From CAYPTY01 sp964413935 (lineage in GTDB: Bacteria; Bacteroidota; Rhodothermia; Balneolales; Balneolaceae), in assembly GCA_964413935.1 (NCBI GenBank), contig CAYPTY010000007.1, forward strand, positions 1 through 64,000: a stretch of 64,000 nt of DNA, read 5' to 3'. Below the pieces are notes generated by a model. That model had not been told where the DNA came from. It ran no database searches and saw only the letters and a list, made by a program, of their open reading frames with translations. Below are positions 1 to 8,498 of this stretch, one piece after another (the stretch's first letter is position 1; every line of letters starts with the position of its first letter). A program made the translations under genes and the position numbers.

Positions 1-71
1 ACACTCCTCGGTAGCTCAGTGGCAGAGCAATCCCGATGTAAAATCGGGATGGGTCGCAGGCCCAGTGAGGA
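1..71 (+). pseudogene. degenerate tRNA-like remnant upstream of tRNA-Asn
   Basis: Bases 1-30 are identical to bases 97-126, which cover the leader, acceptor 5' strand and D-arm of the intact tRNA-Asn downstream. After base 30 the sequence diverges. An 8-bp hairpin (30-37 with 43-50) replaces the anticodon arm, its loop is not a normal 7-nt anticodon loop, and the conserved TTCGAAT T-loop is absent. Bases 67-71 can still pair with 5-9, so part of an acceptor stem remains. I read it as a non-functional tRNA copy, possibly left by recombination at the tRNA locus. It could also be the scrambled end of a longer tRNA array lying before the window. Confidence 0.6.
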
Positions 72-100
72 AAAACATAATGAAGAAATTGCCATTACAC

Positions 101-172
101 TCCTCGGTAGCTCAGTGGCAGAGCAAGCGGCTGTTAACCGCTGGGTCGTAGGTTCGAATCCTACCCGGGGAG
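101..172 (+). tRNA. tRNA-Asn (anticodon GTT)
   Basis: A complete cloverleaf can be drawn. The acceptor stem is 101-107 with 165-171 (one G-U pair), the D-stem 110-113 with 121-124, and the anticodon stem 126-130 with 138-142. The loop CTGTTAA places anticodon GTT at 133-135. The T-arm is 148-152/160-164 around TTCGAAT, and G172 is the discriminator. The CCA end is not encoded. A rho-independent terminator follows directly. Confidence 0.95.
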
Positions 173-183
173 CAAAAATACAA

Positions 184-217
184 AGCCTTTCACGCCATGT
201 GTGAAGGGCTTTTTTTA
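184..217 (+). terminator. rho-independent terminator after tRNA-Asn
   Basis: A 10-bp stem (184-193 with 201-210, one G-U pair) with a 7-nt loop runs into an uninterrupted T tract at 210-217. It should end the tRNA transcript. Confidence 0.85.
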
Positions 218-354
218 TGAAGCTATGGTATTATCTAATCAAAGCTTCAAAGACTAAATTATTATCTTTCCTCAACAAACTAACAGACCTGGAATAACAT
301 CTCTTCCGTTATTCTCAACTAAGTTCTGGTAATTGAAACAATAATAAATAAACG

Positions 355-1809
355 ATGGCCCGATTTATACCCTTTTCGATTGTTCTGATCGCTTTTTCAA
401 CTCAGTTATTTGCTCAGCAAAAGTTAGTAGATGAATTCAAATATGAATACCTGACAGTTAGGTATTACGAAATTGCTGACAAACCGGGTACTTTTTTGAA
501 GCGTAGTTACAACTCTAATGATCCCAAAGACGGGGATCCCTTTACAGAAGTGGAAGTTGTTATTGTTGATGGAGAATATAAAGAGTTTGGCCACACTTAT
601 AATCAAAACGGCAATATTACAAGTTCGTTAACGAAGGTTCTCGGTGTCCCTCATGCCGGGTTTAGAACAAATCGCATTGACATGTTAAGCACTGCGTTTC
701 TTGGCAATCGATACTATGCCGTACCTATTTTAGAGATTAGCCAGCCCGGCCTTCAGAATTCCCTTTCAACCGCCCGTCTAAACACTGAATCAAAGTTCTT
801 GGGTAGCATTTCTGAAAATGATTGTGCCACGTTTGCAGTGTTGCAGATGGATTTTATTCGCAATAGTGGAAATTGTTCCTCAAGATTCACCTCATGGTGG
901 TTACCAGATTTGGTTTTCCCAACAAATGAGGAGTACCAAAAGACACGCGGAATGGAGTTTGAAATGTATTTTACGCCAAAACCTGAGGCTAAAGATTTTT
1001 CTTATCCACTGGTACTTTCTTTTGCAAACAGCCAGAATCATAGAATCAGAATAGAGTTTTATGCTTCAGATCGCATAACGCTCGATATCCAATCTTCTGA
1101 TGGTATTTCCAAAGTAATTTCTTACCAACAAAGCGGGTTAATTAATTGGGGAGGAGTAAATGCATTCAAAATAATGGCAGCAAATAATGGGCTTTTTGTA
1201 ATTCAATTAAATAAATGGATTGAAAGCTCTGAAAATCTTGAGCGGTTGAAAGCAGAAGGTAAATATGACATGGATACGAGAACTCAAGGGCTCCGTGGCA
1301 GACAGAACAGGATCTCTTCCTTTGGGGATATAGACATTCATTACGTTTATCTGGGAATGATTGATTTTATGGCCTCCACTATTGGTGAGGATAGCCAAAA
1401 CACCCAAAGCGGAATGCATTATGATCAATTCGATGTAGTTAGAAAAGCAGCACTTAACTTAGCCATTCAAAACGAAGAACAGTATCAATATGCAGGTAAT
1501 CCACTAAAGGCTTTTAAAACAGGGGAAGATGAAGACACCTACATATACACCCTTGAATACAAAAAAGGAAGTGGTGAGGAAGGACTGATCCATGTATACA
1601 TCACGTTAGCTAAAGGCGATAACTCCATCATTAAGGTAGAAGTCGATAAAAATGGCGAATTGATCAATCTTTCTCTTGATGATATTATTGACACCATCGA
1701 TCAAAATGAATCTGAATATACAGCAAATACTTTCATCTATGATTTTGAGGACTGGGAGGATTGGATTTTGCATCGTAATTCCAGTGGTTATCTAGAGCAA
1801 AAGGAATAA
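355..1809 (+). CDS. secreted protein of unknown function
   Basis: The 484-residue product starts with a signal peptide (MARF, a hydrophobic run to about residue 19, then QLFAQQ as a likely cleavage region), so it should be exported. I do not recognise a family. The mature protein is rich in acidic and aromatic residues. Its middle part (about 190-310) alternates in a beta-rich way that could be a jelly-roll or concanavalin-like fold. The C-terminus (about 385-484) is strongly acidic, and there is no type IX sorting domain or lipobox. The gene stands alone: a tRNA terminator lies upstream and a hairpin terminator downstream. It looks richer in A+T than most of the window, which would fit horizontal acquisition but is weak evidence by itself. 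Confidence 0.8.
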   Translation: MARFIPFSIVLIAFSTQLFAQQKLVDEFKYEYLTVRYYEIADKPGTFLKRSYNSNDPKDGDPFTEVEVVIVDGEYKEFGHTYNQNGNITSSLTKVLGVPHAGFRTNRIDMLSTAFLGNRYYAVPILEISQPGLQNSLSTARLNTESKFLGSISENDCATFAVLQMDFIRNSGNCSSRFTSWWLPDLVFPTNEEYQKTRGMEFEMYFTPKPEAKDFSYPLVLSFANSQNHRIRIEFYASDRITLDIQSSDGISKVISYQQSGLINWGGVNAFKIMAANNGLFVIQLNKWIESSENLERLKAEGKYDMDTRTQGLRGRQNRISSFGDIDIHYVYLGMIDFMASTIGEDSQNTQSGMHYDQFDVVRKAALNLAIQNEEQYQYAGNPLKAFKTGEDEDTYIYTLEYKKGSGEEGLIHVYITLAKGDNSIIKVEVDKNGELINLSLDDIIDTIDQNESEYTANTFIYDFEDWEDWILHRNSSGYLEQKE

Positions 1810-1866
1810 TTGATTAATTAACTCCTTCCTGATTTTATTTCAAGGCTGAAAACCCGAGTTGAAGCA

Positions 1867-1907
1867 AAAAAGCCTGATTCATTTAATTGAGTCAGGCTTT
1901 TTGTTTT
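1867..1907 (+). terminator. rho-independent terminator
   Basis: A hairpin of about 10 bp (1871-1880 with 1889-1898, loop ATTTAATT) is flanked by an A run before and a T run after it. It ends the transcript of the secreted protein gene that finishes at 1809, and could act on both strands. Confidence 0.8.
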
Positions 1908-1917
1908 CCAGCTTCCG

Positions 1918-2105
1918 CACTCTGCTACGAAACCATGTGGTTAGGCATAGCCTCGGAAGTACGTTACGGAGCGGAGCGCCGTAACGAGTGTTAAACCCTG
2001 GTTCCGTCACTCTGCTGCGGAACCATGCCACTCTGCTGCGGAACCGTGTGGTGAGACAGAGCTTCGAGTGTGCGTTAGAGTCTTGGGAATACTAACGTAG
2101 GGGAA
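1918..2105. repeat. cluster of imperfect non-coding repeat units
   Basis: Two related units of about 73-77 bases (1918-1990 and 2029-2105) both begin CACTCTGCT.CG.AACC.TGTGG and both end in an inverted repeat. In the first unit CGTTACGG (1962-1969) pairs with CCGTAACG (1979-1986). In the second the corresponding arms are CGTTAG and CTAACG. A partial third copy of the first 20 bases sits between them at 2008-2027. No reading frame is conserved across the units. The paired hairpin ends suggest a small dispersed (REP- or MITE-like) intergenic element. This cluster accounts for most of the 385-base gene-free stretch 1810-2194. Confidence 0.65.
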
Positions 2106-2194
2106 TATTCTAAACCATAGCATCTTTCGATATGGCAGGAGATGGACCCTTAGATTAAATAACAAACAGAAGGCTAACTCGTTAAAATTGCGCT

Positions 2195-2557
2195 ATGAAT
2201 AATTTAAGAATCCTGTTTATTGCAATCATTGCTATGCTGACTTTTTCACCGATGGTGACTGCACAACAGACCGAAGACGACATTGTTGGCATCTGGGATG
2301 CCGGTGAGAGAAAAGTTGAAATCCGCAAAGTAGAGGACCGCTACATTGGCAGTCCAATTGATACTCTGGGTGTGCGCAGAGATGAAGTCGAGGTTTTGAA
2401 CCTGCAATACAACAAGGGAAAGTGGAAGGGTAAGCTTTATTCTGTCAAAAAGGACAAATGGATGAGTGTGGAATGCACGATCAAAGAGGAGGAACTTGAG
2501 CTGAGGGTAAAGGCCGGTATCATGAAAAAGACCTTAAACTGGGCCCGGGTTGAATGA
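2195..2557 (+). CDS. small secreted DUF2147-like protein
   Basis: The 120-residue product has a signal peptide (about residues 1-23, ending VTAQQ). The mature domain of about 95 residues begins DDIVGIWD and ends KTLNWARVE. That opening Gly-x-Trp, followed by a small beta-barrel pattern of short alternating strands and a closing strand with NW, fits the DUF2147/lipocalin-like periplasmic proteins, whose role is not established. Length and domain order agree with that family. The gene is isolated, with the repeat cluster upstream and 240 bases without a gene downstream. The family assignment is from pattern only. Confidence 0.7.
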   Translation: MNNLRILFIAIIAMLTFSPMVTAQQTEDDIVGIWDAGERKVEIRKVEDRYIGSPIDTLGVRRDEVEVLNLQYNKGKWKGKLYSVKKDKWMSVECTIKEEELELRVKAGIMKKTLNWARVE

Positions 2558-2797
2558 GCTTCCGAACCGTTAAGATGACGACCAAATGAAGCTTGCATCA
2601 TTCAAATCGCTGGGTTTGGTGTGCTTTCTCATAGAGAAGTATATCCGGCACAGATATCGTTAGAAGACGCTTTATACGTTTGGTAAATTGCACATATTTT
2701 TTCAACCTCCTGAACGGATCTTTGATTTAGAAAACAAATCAAATTGTATCTTTTTGCCACAAATTCAGTAAAGCGTTCAGAAAAAAAGGGGGAAACA

Positions 2798-4033
2798 ATG
2801 ACTTCTGCGACTTTACAGCCAATCTTAGGAAAAGACCGTATTCAATCCCTGGATATCCTCCGGGGGATTGCCATTCTGGGTATTCTCATCATGAATATTC
2901 AGAGTTTTGCCATGCCGGGCGCTGCTTATCTGAATCCCACTGCCTACGGCGATCTGGAAGGCATGAATTACTGGGTTTGGGTACTCAGCCACATATTCGC
3001 TGATCAAAAATTTATGACCATTTTCTCCATCCTGTTTGGCGCGGGAGTGGTGCTGGTCACACAAAAAGCGGAAGAAAGACAGGGTAAATCAGCCGGTCTG
3101 CATTATAAGCGCACCTTCTGGCTGCTAATCATCGGATTAATACACGCCCACCTGATCTGGTATGGTGATATTCTGGTAGCTTATGCACTATGTGCCCTGT
3201 TTGTTTTTCTGTTTCGAAAACTCAGTGCCCGCAAGCTGCTGATCATCGGGCTTCTGGTTGTTTCGGTACACTCCCTTATTTATCTCTTTTTTGGTTTCAG
3301 TCTCCCCTTTATTCCCGCAGAGGTCATTAGTGAGCTTCGAAATGATATATGGAATCCGAATCCGGATGCAATACAGCAAGAAATAAAGGCCATTGCCGGT
3401 TCGCTTTCGTCACAGATTGCCTATAACTCGGAATCGGCCATCCCTATGCATACTTCAGTTTTCCTGATGATTATGCTCTGGAGGGCCGGTGGGTTAATGC
3501 TGGTTGGTATGGCTTTGTATAAGTGGGGGGTACTCACTGCGGGGCGCAGTGCATCGTTCTACAAAAAGGGGATGGTACTGGGTTTTTTACTTGGATTACC
3601 GGTAATCATTATTGGCTTATATAAAAACTTTGAAGCGGACTGGTCGCTGGAGTTTTCCATGTTCATCGGTTCGCAGTTCAATTACTTCGGCTCACTGGGC
3701 GTGAGTTTTGCCTACATCTGCGGAATCATGCTGTTTGCAAAATCGGATGGATTCAAGCTGCTGAAAGACCGATTTGCAGCCGTTGGGCAGATGGCCCTTA
3801 CCAATTACATCAGCCAGTCCATATTGGGTGTTCTGATCTTTTTTGGATTGGGTTTAGGACTTTTCGGGGAGGTTGAGCGCTACCAGCAAATACTTGTGGT
3901 TTTGGGGATCTGGCTTCTTCAACTATCCTGGTCAAAGCCCTGGCTGGAACGATTTAAATTCGGTCCGCTGGAGTGGGTGTGGAGGTCACTGACCTATATG
4001 AAGAAACAGCCGATGAAGAAAGAACCCGCTTAA
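2798..4033 (+). CDS. DUF418 family multi-spanning membrane protein
   Basis: I choose the ATG at 2798, giving 411 residues, because the purine-rich AGGGGGAAAC just before it is a good ribosome binding site and the family normally starts shortly before the motif I see next (RIQSLDILRGIAILGIL). An in-frame ATG exists at 2744 but would add an unlikely tail. The product has about eight to ten hydrophobic segments. Its C-terminal third carries the DUF418 signature region (GQMALTNYISQS, then GPLEWVWRSLTY), as in YeiB-like inner-membrane proteins. Their function is poorly known; they are distantly related to acyltransferase-3-type membrane proteins. A strong terminator follows, so the gene is probably monocistronic. 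Confidence 0.85.
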   Translation: MTSATLQPILGKDRIQSLDILRGIAILGILIMNIQSFAMPGAAYLNPTAYGDLEGMNYWVWVLSHIFADQKFMTIFSILFGAGVVLVTQKAEERQGKSAGLHYKRTFWLLIIGLIHAHLIWYGDILVAYALCALFVFLFRKLSARKLLIIGLLVVSVHSLIYLFFGFSLPFIPAEVISELRNDIWNPNPDAIQQEIKAIAGSLSSQIAYNSESAIPMHTSVFLMIMLWRAGGLMLVGMALYKWGVLTAGRSASFYKKGMVLGFLLGLPVIIIGLYKNFEADWSLEFSMFIGSQFNYFGSLGVSFAYICGIMLFAKSDGFKLLKDRFAAVGQMALTNYISQSILGVLIFFGLGLGLFGEVERYQQILVVLGIWLLQLSWSKPWLERFKFGPLEWVWRSLTYMKKQPMKKEPA

Positions 4034-4042
4034 ATCAGATGT

Positions 4043-4077
4043 AATCATCCCGAAACCCTTGCTCCGGGATGATTTTT
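4043..4077 (+). terminator. rho-independent terminator between convergent genes
   Basis: A perfect 10-bp stem (4043-4052 with 4065-4074) is followed by TTTTTTT. It ends the DUF418 transcript, directly before the stop codon of the converging SPFH gene. Confidence 0.85.
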
Positions 4078-4080
4078 TTG

Positions 4081-4890
4081 TCAGTTATTTGACGCCGATT
4101 CGACTTTCGGATTAATCAGTACGGGTGTTTTATCGTCGGTGAGGATGAGCTTGGCATTGGGCGACTGAGACAGCTCACGCAATACTTCCAGACTGCGCCA
4201 TTGAATTACCCAAGGGTTCATACCTTCAGAAAGAATCATCTGAGCGTCGCGAACCCCCTCGGCTTCGATCTTTTTCCGTTCAGCTTCCTGCCGTTCTTTC
4301 TGCAGCATAAACTCCATGCGCTGGGCATCCTGTTCGGCCTCCAGTTTATCTTCAATGGCCCGGTACAGTCCCATGGGTAAATTTATGCTCTTCATCAGAA
4401 CCGCTTCAATTTCAAAACCGCGATCGGCAATAATGGTTTCCATGCGTTCTTCAATCTGGTCTTCAATAACCCGCCTGTTGTCAGAGTGCATATCCTTGGC
4501 AAAATACTGGGCAGATACATCTGCCGCCGCAGAGCGGAAGACACTCAGAATCAGCACCTCTTCATAATCAACGCCAACTTCCTGAATGATATCAACTGCT
4601 TTGGCGGGATCGATGCGATAGAGGATGGAAATCTCAGAATTCACGTTGAGTCCCTCTTTTGAGGGTAGATTCAGCGCTACTTCCATGTTGATGGTACGGG
4701 TGGGGATTTTAACCACATTGGTTGTGATCGGGTTAATCAAGACAGTACCGGGGCGTTTCACCTTATTGTCCAGTTTGCCAAGTCGCTGTTTAACACCAAC
4801 TTCGCCGGGCCTGATCACCGCACAATTCATCAAAAAAAGGGATAGGAGAAAGAGTGCGGGTATTTTTAGAGGATGAATAGTTTTCAGCAT
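4081..4890 (-). CDS. SPFH/prohibitin-family lipoprotein
   Basis: The 269-residue product begins with a lipoprotein signal (hydrophobic stretch then LMNC, Cys23). It continues with a Band-7/SPFH domain from about residue 25 to 190: an opening PGEVGVKQRLGKL, then SEISILYRIDP, then the VLMKSINLP strand. A charged helix (about 175-215, rich in Glu, Gln and Arg) is the usual oligomerising coiled coil of prohibitin and stomatin relatives. Such proteins form membrane scaffolds and often associate with proteases. Most family members are anchored by an N-terminal membrane helix, so a lipid anchor is a variation typical of Bacteroidota-like bacteria. The gene appears monocistronic. Confidence 0.88.
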   Translation of the reverse strand: MLKTIHPLKIPALFLLSLFLMNCAVIRPGEVGVKQRLGKLDNKVKRPGTVLINPITTNVVKIPTRTINMEVALNLPSKEGLNVNSEISILYRIDPAKAVDIIQEVGVDYEEVLILSVFRSAAADVSAQYFAKDMHSDNRRVIEDQIEERMETIIADRGFEIEAVLMKSINLPMGLYRAIEDKLEAEQDAQRMEFMLQKERQEAERKKIEAEGVRDAQMILSEGMNPWVIQWRSLEVLRELSQSPNAKLILTDDKTPVLINPKVESASNN

Positions 4891-4981
4891 AATAGATGGG
4901 ATTAATTATTAGGTGATTGTAAGTACATCCACCTGTCATCATTTTCCATCACATCAATATGCTGTAGAATGCATCCTGCAT

Positions 4982-5014
4982 AAAAAAGCCTCCCAGCGGT
5001 GAAGCGGGGAGGCT
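4982..5014 (-). terminator. terminator for the BNR-repeat gene
   Basis: Read on the minus strand, AGCCTCCC at 5014-5007 pairs with GGGAGGCT at 4994-4987 and runs into a T tract (4987-4982). It lies about 30 bases beyond the stop codon of the gene ending at 5043. Confidence 0.8.
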
Positions 5015-5042
5015 GAAAACGCTCACGATCCCTGTGGATAGA

Positions 5043-8000
5043 TCAATCTTCCAGACCCAGCACCGGAGGTGCGCCGTTGGTCTTGAGTCTTTCGACCAGG
5101 GCAGGAATCACCTCATGCATGAGTGGCTTCATTTCCTCATGAATAGCCTCGAATTCCACCTTGCCTACACGCAGCATATCTTTGTGCATGGCTGTAGGCC
5201 CATAGGTGCCCCGGAGTCCGCTGTAAGCGGTCTGTATGCGATCCATTACCGTTTTTGGGGTTACATCGCGGATTTTGCGCTGCGGCAGGTTTCCGTTCAT
5301 TTTTGTGTCCAGTTCATAGAACTTCATTTCGGTATCATGCAAGTCTTTCATGAGTTCCGCATCCGGAGTGGCAGAACGGCTCAGGGCCACCTGCATGGCT
5401 TTCACCTTATCCGTTGCTTCCCGGAGCTTAGTTCCCGCACGCTGCACATAGTTGGAGAATTCTTGCAGTTCCTTCTGGAAGGCCAGTACTTCCGCATCAG
5501 ACTTTCTCGGGAGGGCGCCTTCGTAAAGCGGAATCAGCTCGAATTCAACCGCATTGCCCATGGCTGTGGTGACGCCATCCTCCATTTTCACCAGCTGAGC
5601 TGTGTAGGTACCCGGCCGGGCCATGTTACCACGACTCCATCCGCCACTGCGCTCAGGATCGATGAGTCCCTGTGTGGCCGTGCTCATGTCCCAGCTGATG
5701 CGATGAATGCCTTTAGACGTTCTGCCTTTCACACGCTGAACAAAGGTTCCATCCGCATCATAAATCTCGAGATGCACTTCCGGTGCCTTTACCCGCATTT
5801 CAGCTTCAAGCGCGTCCCAGCCCGGGAAGGGGATATCCGCATCGCCCAGTTCTTTTTCTTTTTTCTGCCGTTGCTGTTCCAGGGTGGTTAATCCTTCTTT
5901 CATGAAGTAGGTGAAGGTAACGCCGTAATCCGGATTAGGTGCTGCATAATAATCGGCACCCATGTTTCCCTGTGTATTACGCTGTACATACCAGTCGCCA
6001 TCTCTCGGATCAAAGAGATGAGCATCTTTGGCCAGCATTTCAGCATTAAGTGTACGCAGCGGAGTGTAGTCATCCAGGATATAGAATCCACGTCCGAAGG
6101 TTGCACCAACCACGTCGTTTTCTCGTCTCTGTATCGTAATATCACGGAATGCAATGGTTGGAAGACCACCTGTCATTTTGATCCATTCATTTCCACCATC
6201 TATCGTGAAGTATACACCGAATTCATGTGCCAGGAAGAAGAGGTCTTTATTCACGTGATCCTGCACAATTCTCCAGACCATGCCTTTATCTGGCAGATTG
6301 CCGGTCATCAGAGACCAGCTTTTCCCGTAATCGGTACTTTTAATGAGATAAGGTTTGAAGTCCCCTTCTTTATGATTATCGAGTGCGGCATAAACGGTGG
6401 CTTCATCAAAAAGATCGGCTCTGACATCGTTCACAAAGGCATTTTCGGGCACTCCGCGAATACTCCCTACATCCACAGCATTCCAGTTGGCCCCGCCATT
6501 GGTGGTGTACTGCAGCAGACCGTCATCGGTACCGGCATAGAGTACATCCGGGTTGATGGGGGATTCGCCTAAAGAGGTGATGGAACTGAACTCCGACATG
6601 GCATAGAGGTCCCAGGCATGATCCCAGCTTTGTGTTCTGCCCATAATGGGTTCGGTGATTCGGTCTTTGCCTTTGGTCAGATCACTGGAGATAGCAGCCC
6701 AGCTGTCGCCGCGGTCGGTCGACTTCCAGACCCGGTGCGAAGCAAAGTAAATGGTGCTTGGAACGTGCTGTGAGGGTAGGATAGGAGAGTCCCAGTTGAA
6801 ACGTTCTTCACCTTCACCAACTCCGGGTTGCGGTTGTATAAACACGGATTCACCGGTGATTCTGTCCAGTCTGTTTATGTAGCCCTGCTGCGACTCTGCA
6901 TATCCGATATCGGGGTTACCGGGCTCAACAGCGGATTGATGACCGTCACCACCTAATACACGATTCCAGTGGGCATTTCGGATACCCATTCTTTCATTAG
7001 TTCTGGATGGTCCGCCATGAGAACCGTTATCCTGAGTACCACCATATACGTTATAGAATGGTTCAGCATCATCAACGGCAACTTTATAGTACTGGGTAAC
7101 CGGAAGGTTTTTGATGTATCTCCAGTTCTTTGTGCCGTCAACTGTCTCATAAATACCTCCATCGGTACCAAGCAGCAGATAATCAGGTTCACCCTCTACA
7201 AAATTCAATGAATGTGAATCAGAGTGTACATTACTTTGAGGTAGGGTCTGGAAAGTCTTTCCATGATCGTACGATACCTGCATGCGTACATCCACCAGAT
7301 AGATGGTTCCGAAATCGTGAGGAGAAGCATAGAGCTCCTGATAGTAGTGGGGGCCGGTTGCACCGGAGACCGTGTTGGACATTTTGGTCCAGGAAGCCCC
7401 TTTATCCGTGCTGGTATAAACCCCGCCTTCACGGCGGATGGTTTCGATGGCTGCATAGACATAATCCGGGTTCTGAGGACTGATCGCCAGGCCGATCTTC
7501 CCTTTGATGCCGCCTGGAATTCCTTTTTTAAGCTCAGTCCAGGTTTTACCACCGTCGGTGGATTTGTGAATACCGGATCCGGGTCCGCCGTCAATTAAAG
7601 CGGCTACCGTTCGGTGGCGCTGCCAGGTTGCGGCATACACCACATCCGGATTTCTGGGATCAACCACGATATCCGTTACCCCAACCCATTCATCATCGCC
7701 AAGCGTGCGGGTCCAGGTTTCTCCACCGTCTTCAGTAAGGTAAAAACCGCGCTGACCACCTTTATTCCACAGCGGACCCTGAGCAGCAACCATCACCACA
7801 TCCGAGTTTTCGGGATGTACAATAATTTTACCGATATGCTCCGATTCCGGCAGTCCCATATTCTTCCAGGTAGAGCCCGCATCCTCACTGAGGTATACGC
7901 CGTCGCCAAAAGCAACATGGCGACCTCCTACATTTTCGCCGGTTCCTACCCAGACACGGTTCGGGTTACTGGGATCGATGGTGACACAACCGATGGAGTA

Positions 8001-8294
8001 TACCGGCTGATTGTCAAAAACCGGGGTCCAGGTTGTCCCGGAATTTTCCGTTTTCCAAACACCACCGGATCCTACCGCTACATACCAGACATGCCGGTTA
8101 TCCGGATGAATGGCGATGTCTGCAATCCGGCCGGAAGTAAAAGCCGGGCCGATATTCCTGAATTTAAAAGCTGAATAGTTTTGTGAGGCCACAGCCGAAG
8201 CGTTATCGGCAGATTTCTTGGATCGCTGGGCTGAAGCGGGTTCAAATGCAAGCAGAAGCATGATCCCGAGAAGTGCAAATCGTTTTAGAAACAT
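5043..8294 (-). CDS. large secreted BNR/sortilin-type beta-propeller protein
   Basis: The 1083-residue product has a signal peptide (about 1-22, ending PASAQ). Roughly 650 residues of BNR (Asp-box) repeats follow, recognisable from recurring S.DGG.TW or T.DKG.SW motifs such as TENSGTTW, TEDGGETW, STDGGKTW and STDKGASW. These build a beta-propeller like that of VPS10/sortilin and of proteins often labelled glycosyl hydrolase or exo-alpha-sialidase. The last 300 residues contain a beta-sandwich-like part (about 850-930) and a helical tail. No catalytic residues can be named, so an enzymatic label is not justified. Genomes of this group carry many paralogues, often near peptidases. The product should be periplasmic or surface-exposed. 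Confidence 0.85.
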   Translation of the reverse strand: MFLKRFALLGIMLLLAFEPASAQRSKKSADNASAVASQNYSAFKFRNIGPAFTSGRIADIAIHPDNRHVWYVAVGSGGVWKTENSGTTWTPVFDNQPVYSIGCVTIDPSNPNRVWVGTGENVGGRHVAFGDGVYLSEDAGSTWKNMGLPESEHIGKIIVHPENSDVVMVAAQGPLWNKGGQRGFYLTEDGGETWTRTLGDDEWVGVTDIVVDPRNPDVVYAATWQRHRTVAALIDGGPGSGIHKSTDGGKTWTELKKGIPGGIKGKIGLAISPQNPDYVYAAIETIRREGGVYTSTDKGASWTKMSNTVSGATGPHYYQELYASPHDFGTIYLVDVRMQVSYDHGKTFQTLPQSNVHSDSHSLNFVEGEPDYLLLGTDGGIYETVDGTKNWRYIKNLPVTQYYKVAVDDAEPFYNVYGGTQDNGSHGGPSRTNERMGIRNAHWNRVLGGDGHQSAVEPGNPDIGYAESQQGYINRLDRITGESVFIQPQPGVGEGEERFNWDSPILPSQHVPSTIYFASHRVWKSTDRGDSWAAISSDLTKGKDRITEPIMGRTQSWDHAWDLYAMSEFSSITSLGESPINPDVLYAGTDDGLLQYTTNGGANWNAVDVGSIRGVPENAFVNDVRADLFDEATVYAALDNHKEGDFKPYLIKSTDYGKSWSLMTGNLPDKGMVWRIVQDHVNKDLFFLAHEFGVYFTIDGGNEWIKMTGGLPTIAFRDITIQRRENDVVGATFGRGFYILDDYTPLRTLNAEMLAKDAHLFDPRDGDWYVQRNTQGNMGADYYAAPNPDYGVTFTYFMKEGLTTLEQQRQKKEKELGDADIPFPGWDALEAEMRVKAPEVHLEIYDADGTFVQRVKGRTSKGIHRISWDMSTATQGLIDPERSGGWSRGNMARPGTYTAQLVKMEDGVTTAMGNAVEFELIPLYEGALPRKSDAEVLAFQKELQEFSNYVQRAGTKLREATDKVKAMQVALSRSATPDAELMKDLHDTEMKFYELDTKMNGNLPQRKIRDVTPKTVMDRIQTAYSGLRGTYGPTAMHKDMLRVGKVEFEAIHEEMKPLMHEVIPALVERLKTNGAPPVLGLED

Positions 8295-8498
8295 GAGATT
8301 GGATGTGTTAACTGAAAAAATTGTGAGCGCTCAAGATGCTATAAAATCTCAAAAATGGAAAACCCGGGCTTTTTATTTCAATCTCTGCCTCTGCTTCAGT
8401 ATAATCTTGCTGCTCTTCACATAAGATTAATCTAAGGCTTGTATTTAGGGGGCAATTATGGGGATGGAAGATTATTCTAAGATTTTATCGGGAGACCT

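Noticed and set aside
1918..2105. CRISPR array
   Set aside because: The repeats are imperfect, unequally spaced and only two or three in number, with no cas genes in the window.
2744..2797. N-terminal extension of the DUF418 gene
   Set aside because: The ATG at 2798 has a strong ribosome site and the extra 18 residues do not resemble the family.
5034..5891. 285-codon open frame on the plus strand
   Set aside because: It is antisense to the well-supported BNR-repeat gene, has no recognisable protein features, and reflects codon bias of the real gene.
5043..8294. Sialidase
   Set aside because: Asp-box repeats alone do not show an enzyme; no sialidase Arg triad or FRIP motif is visible.
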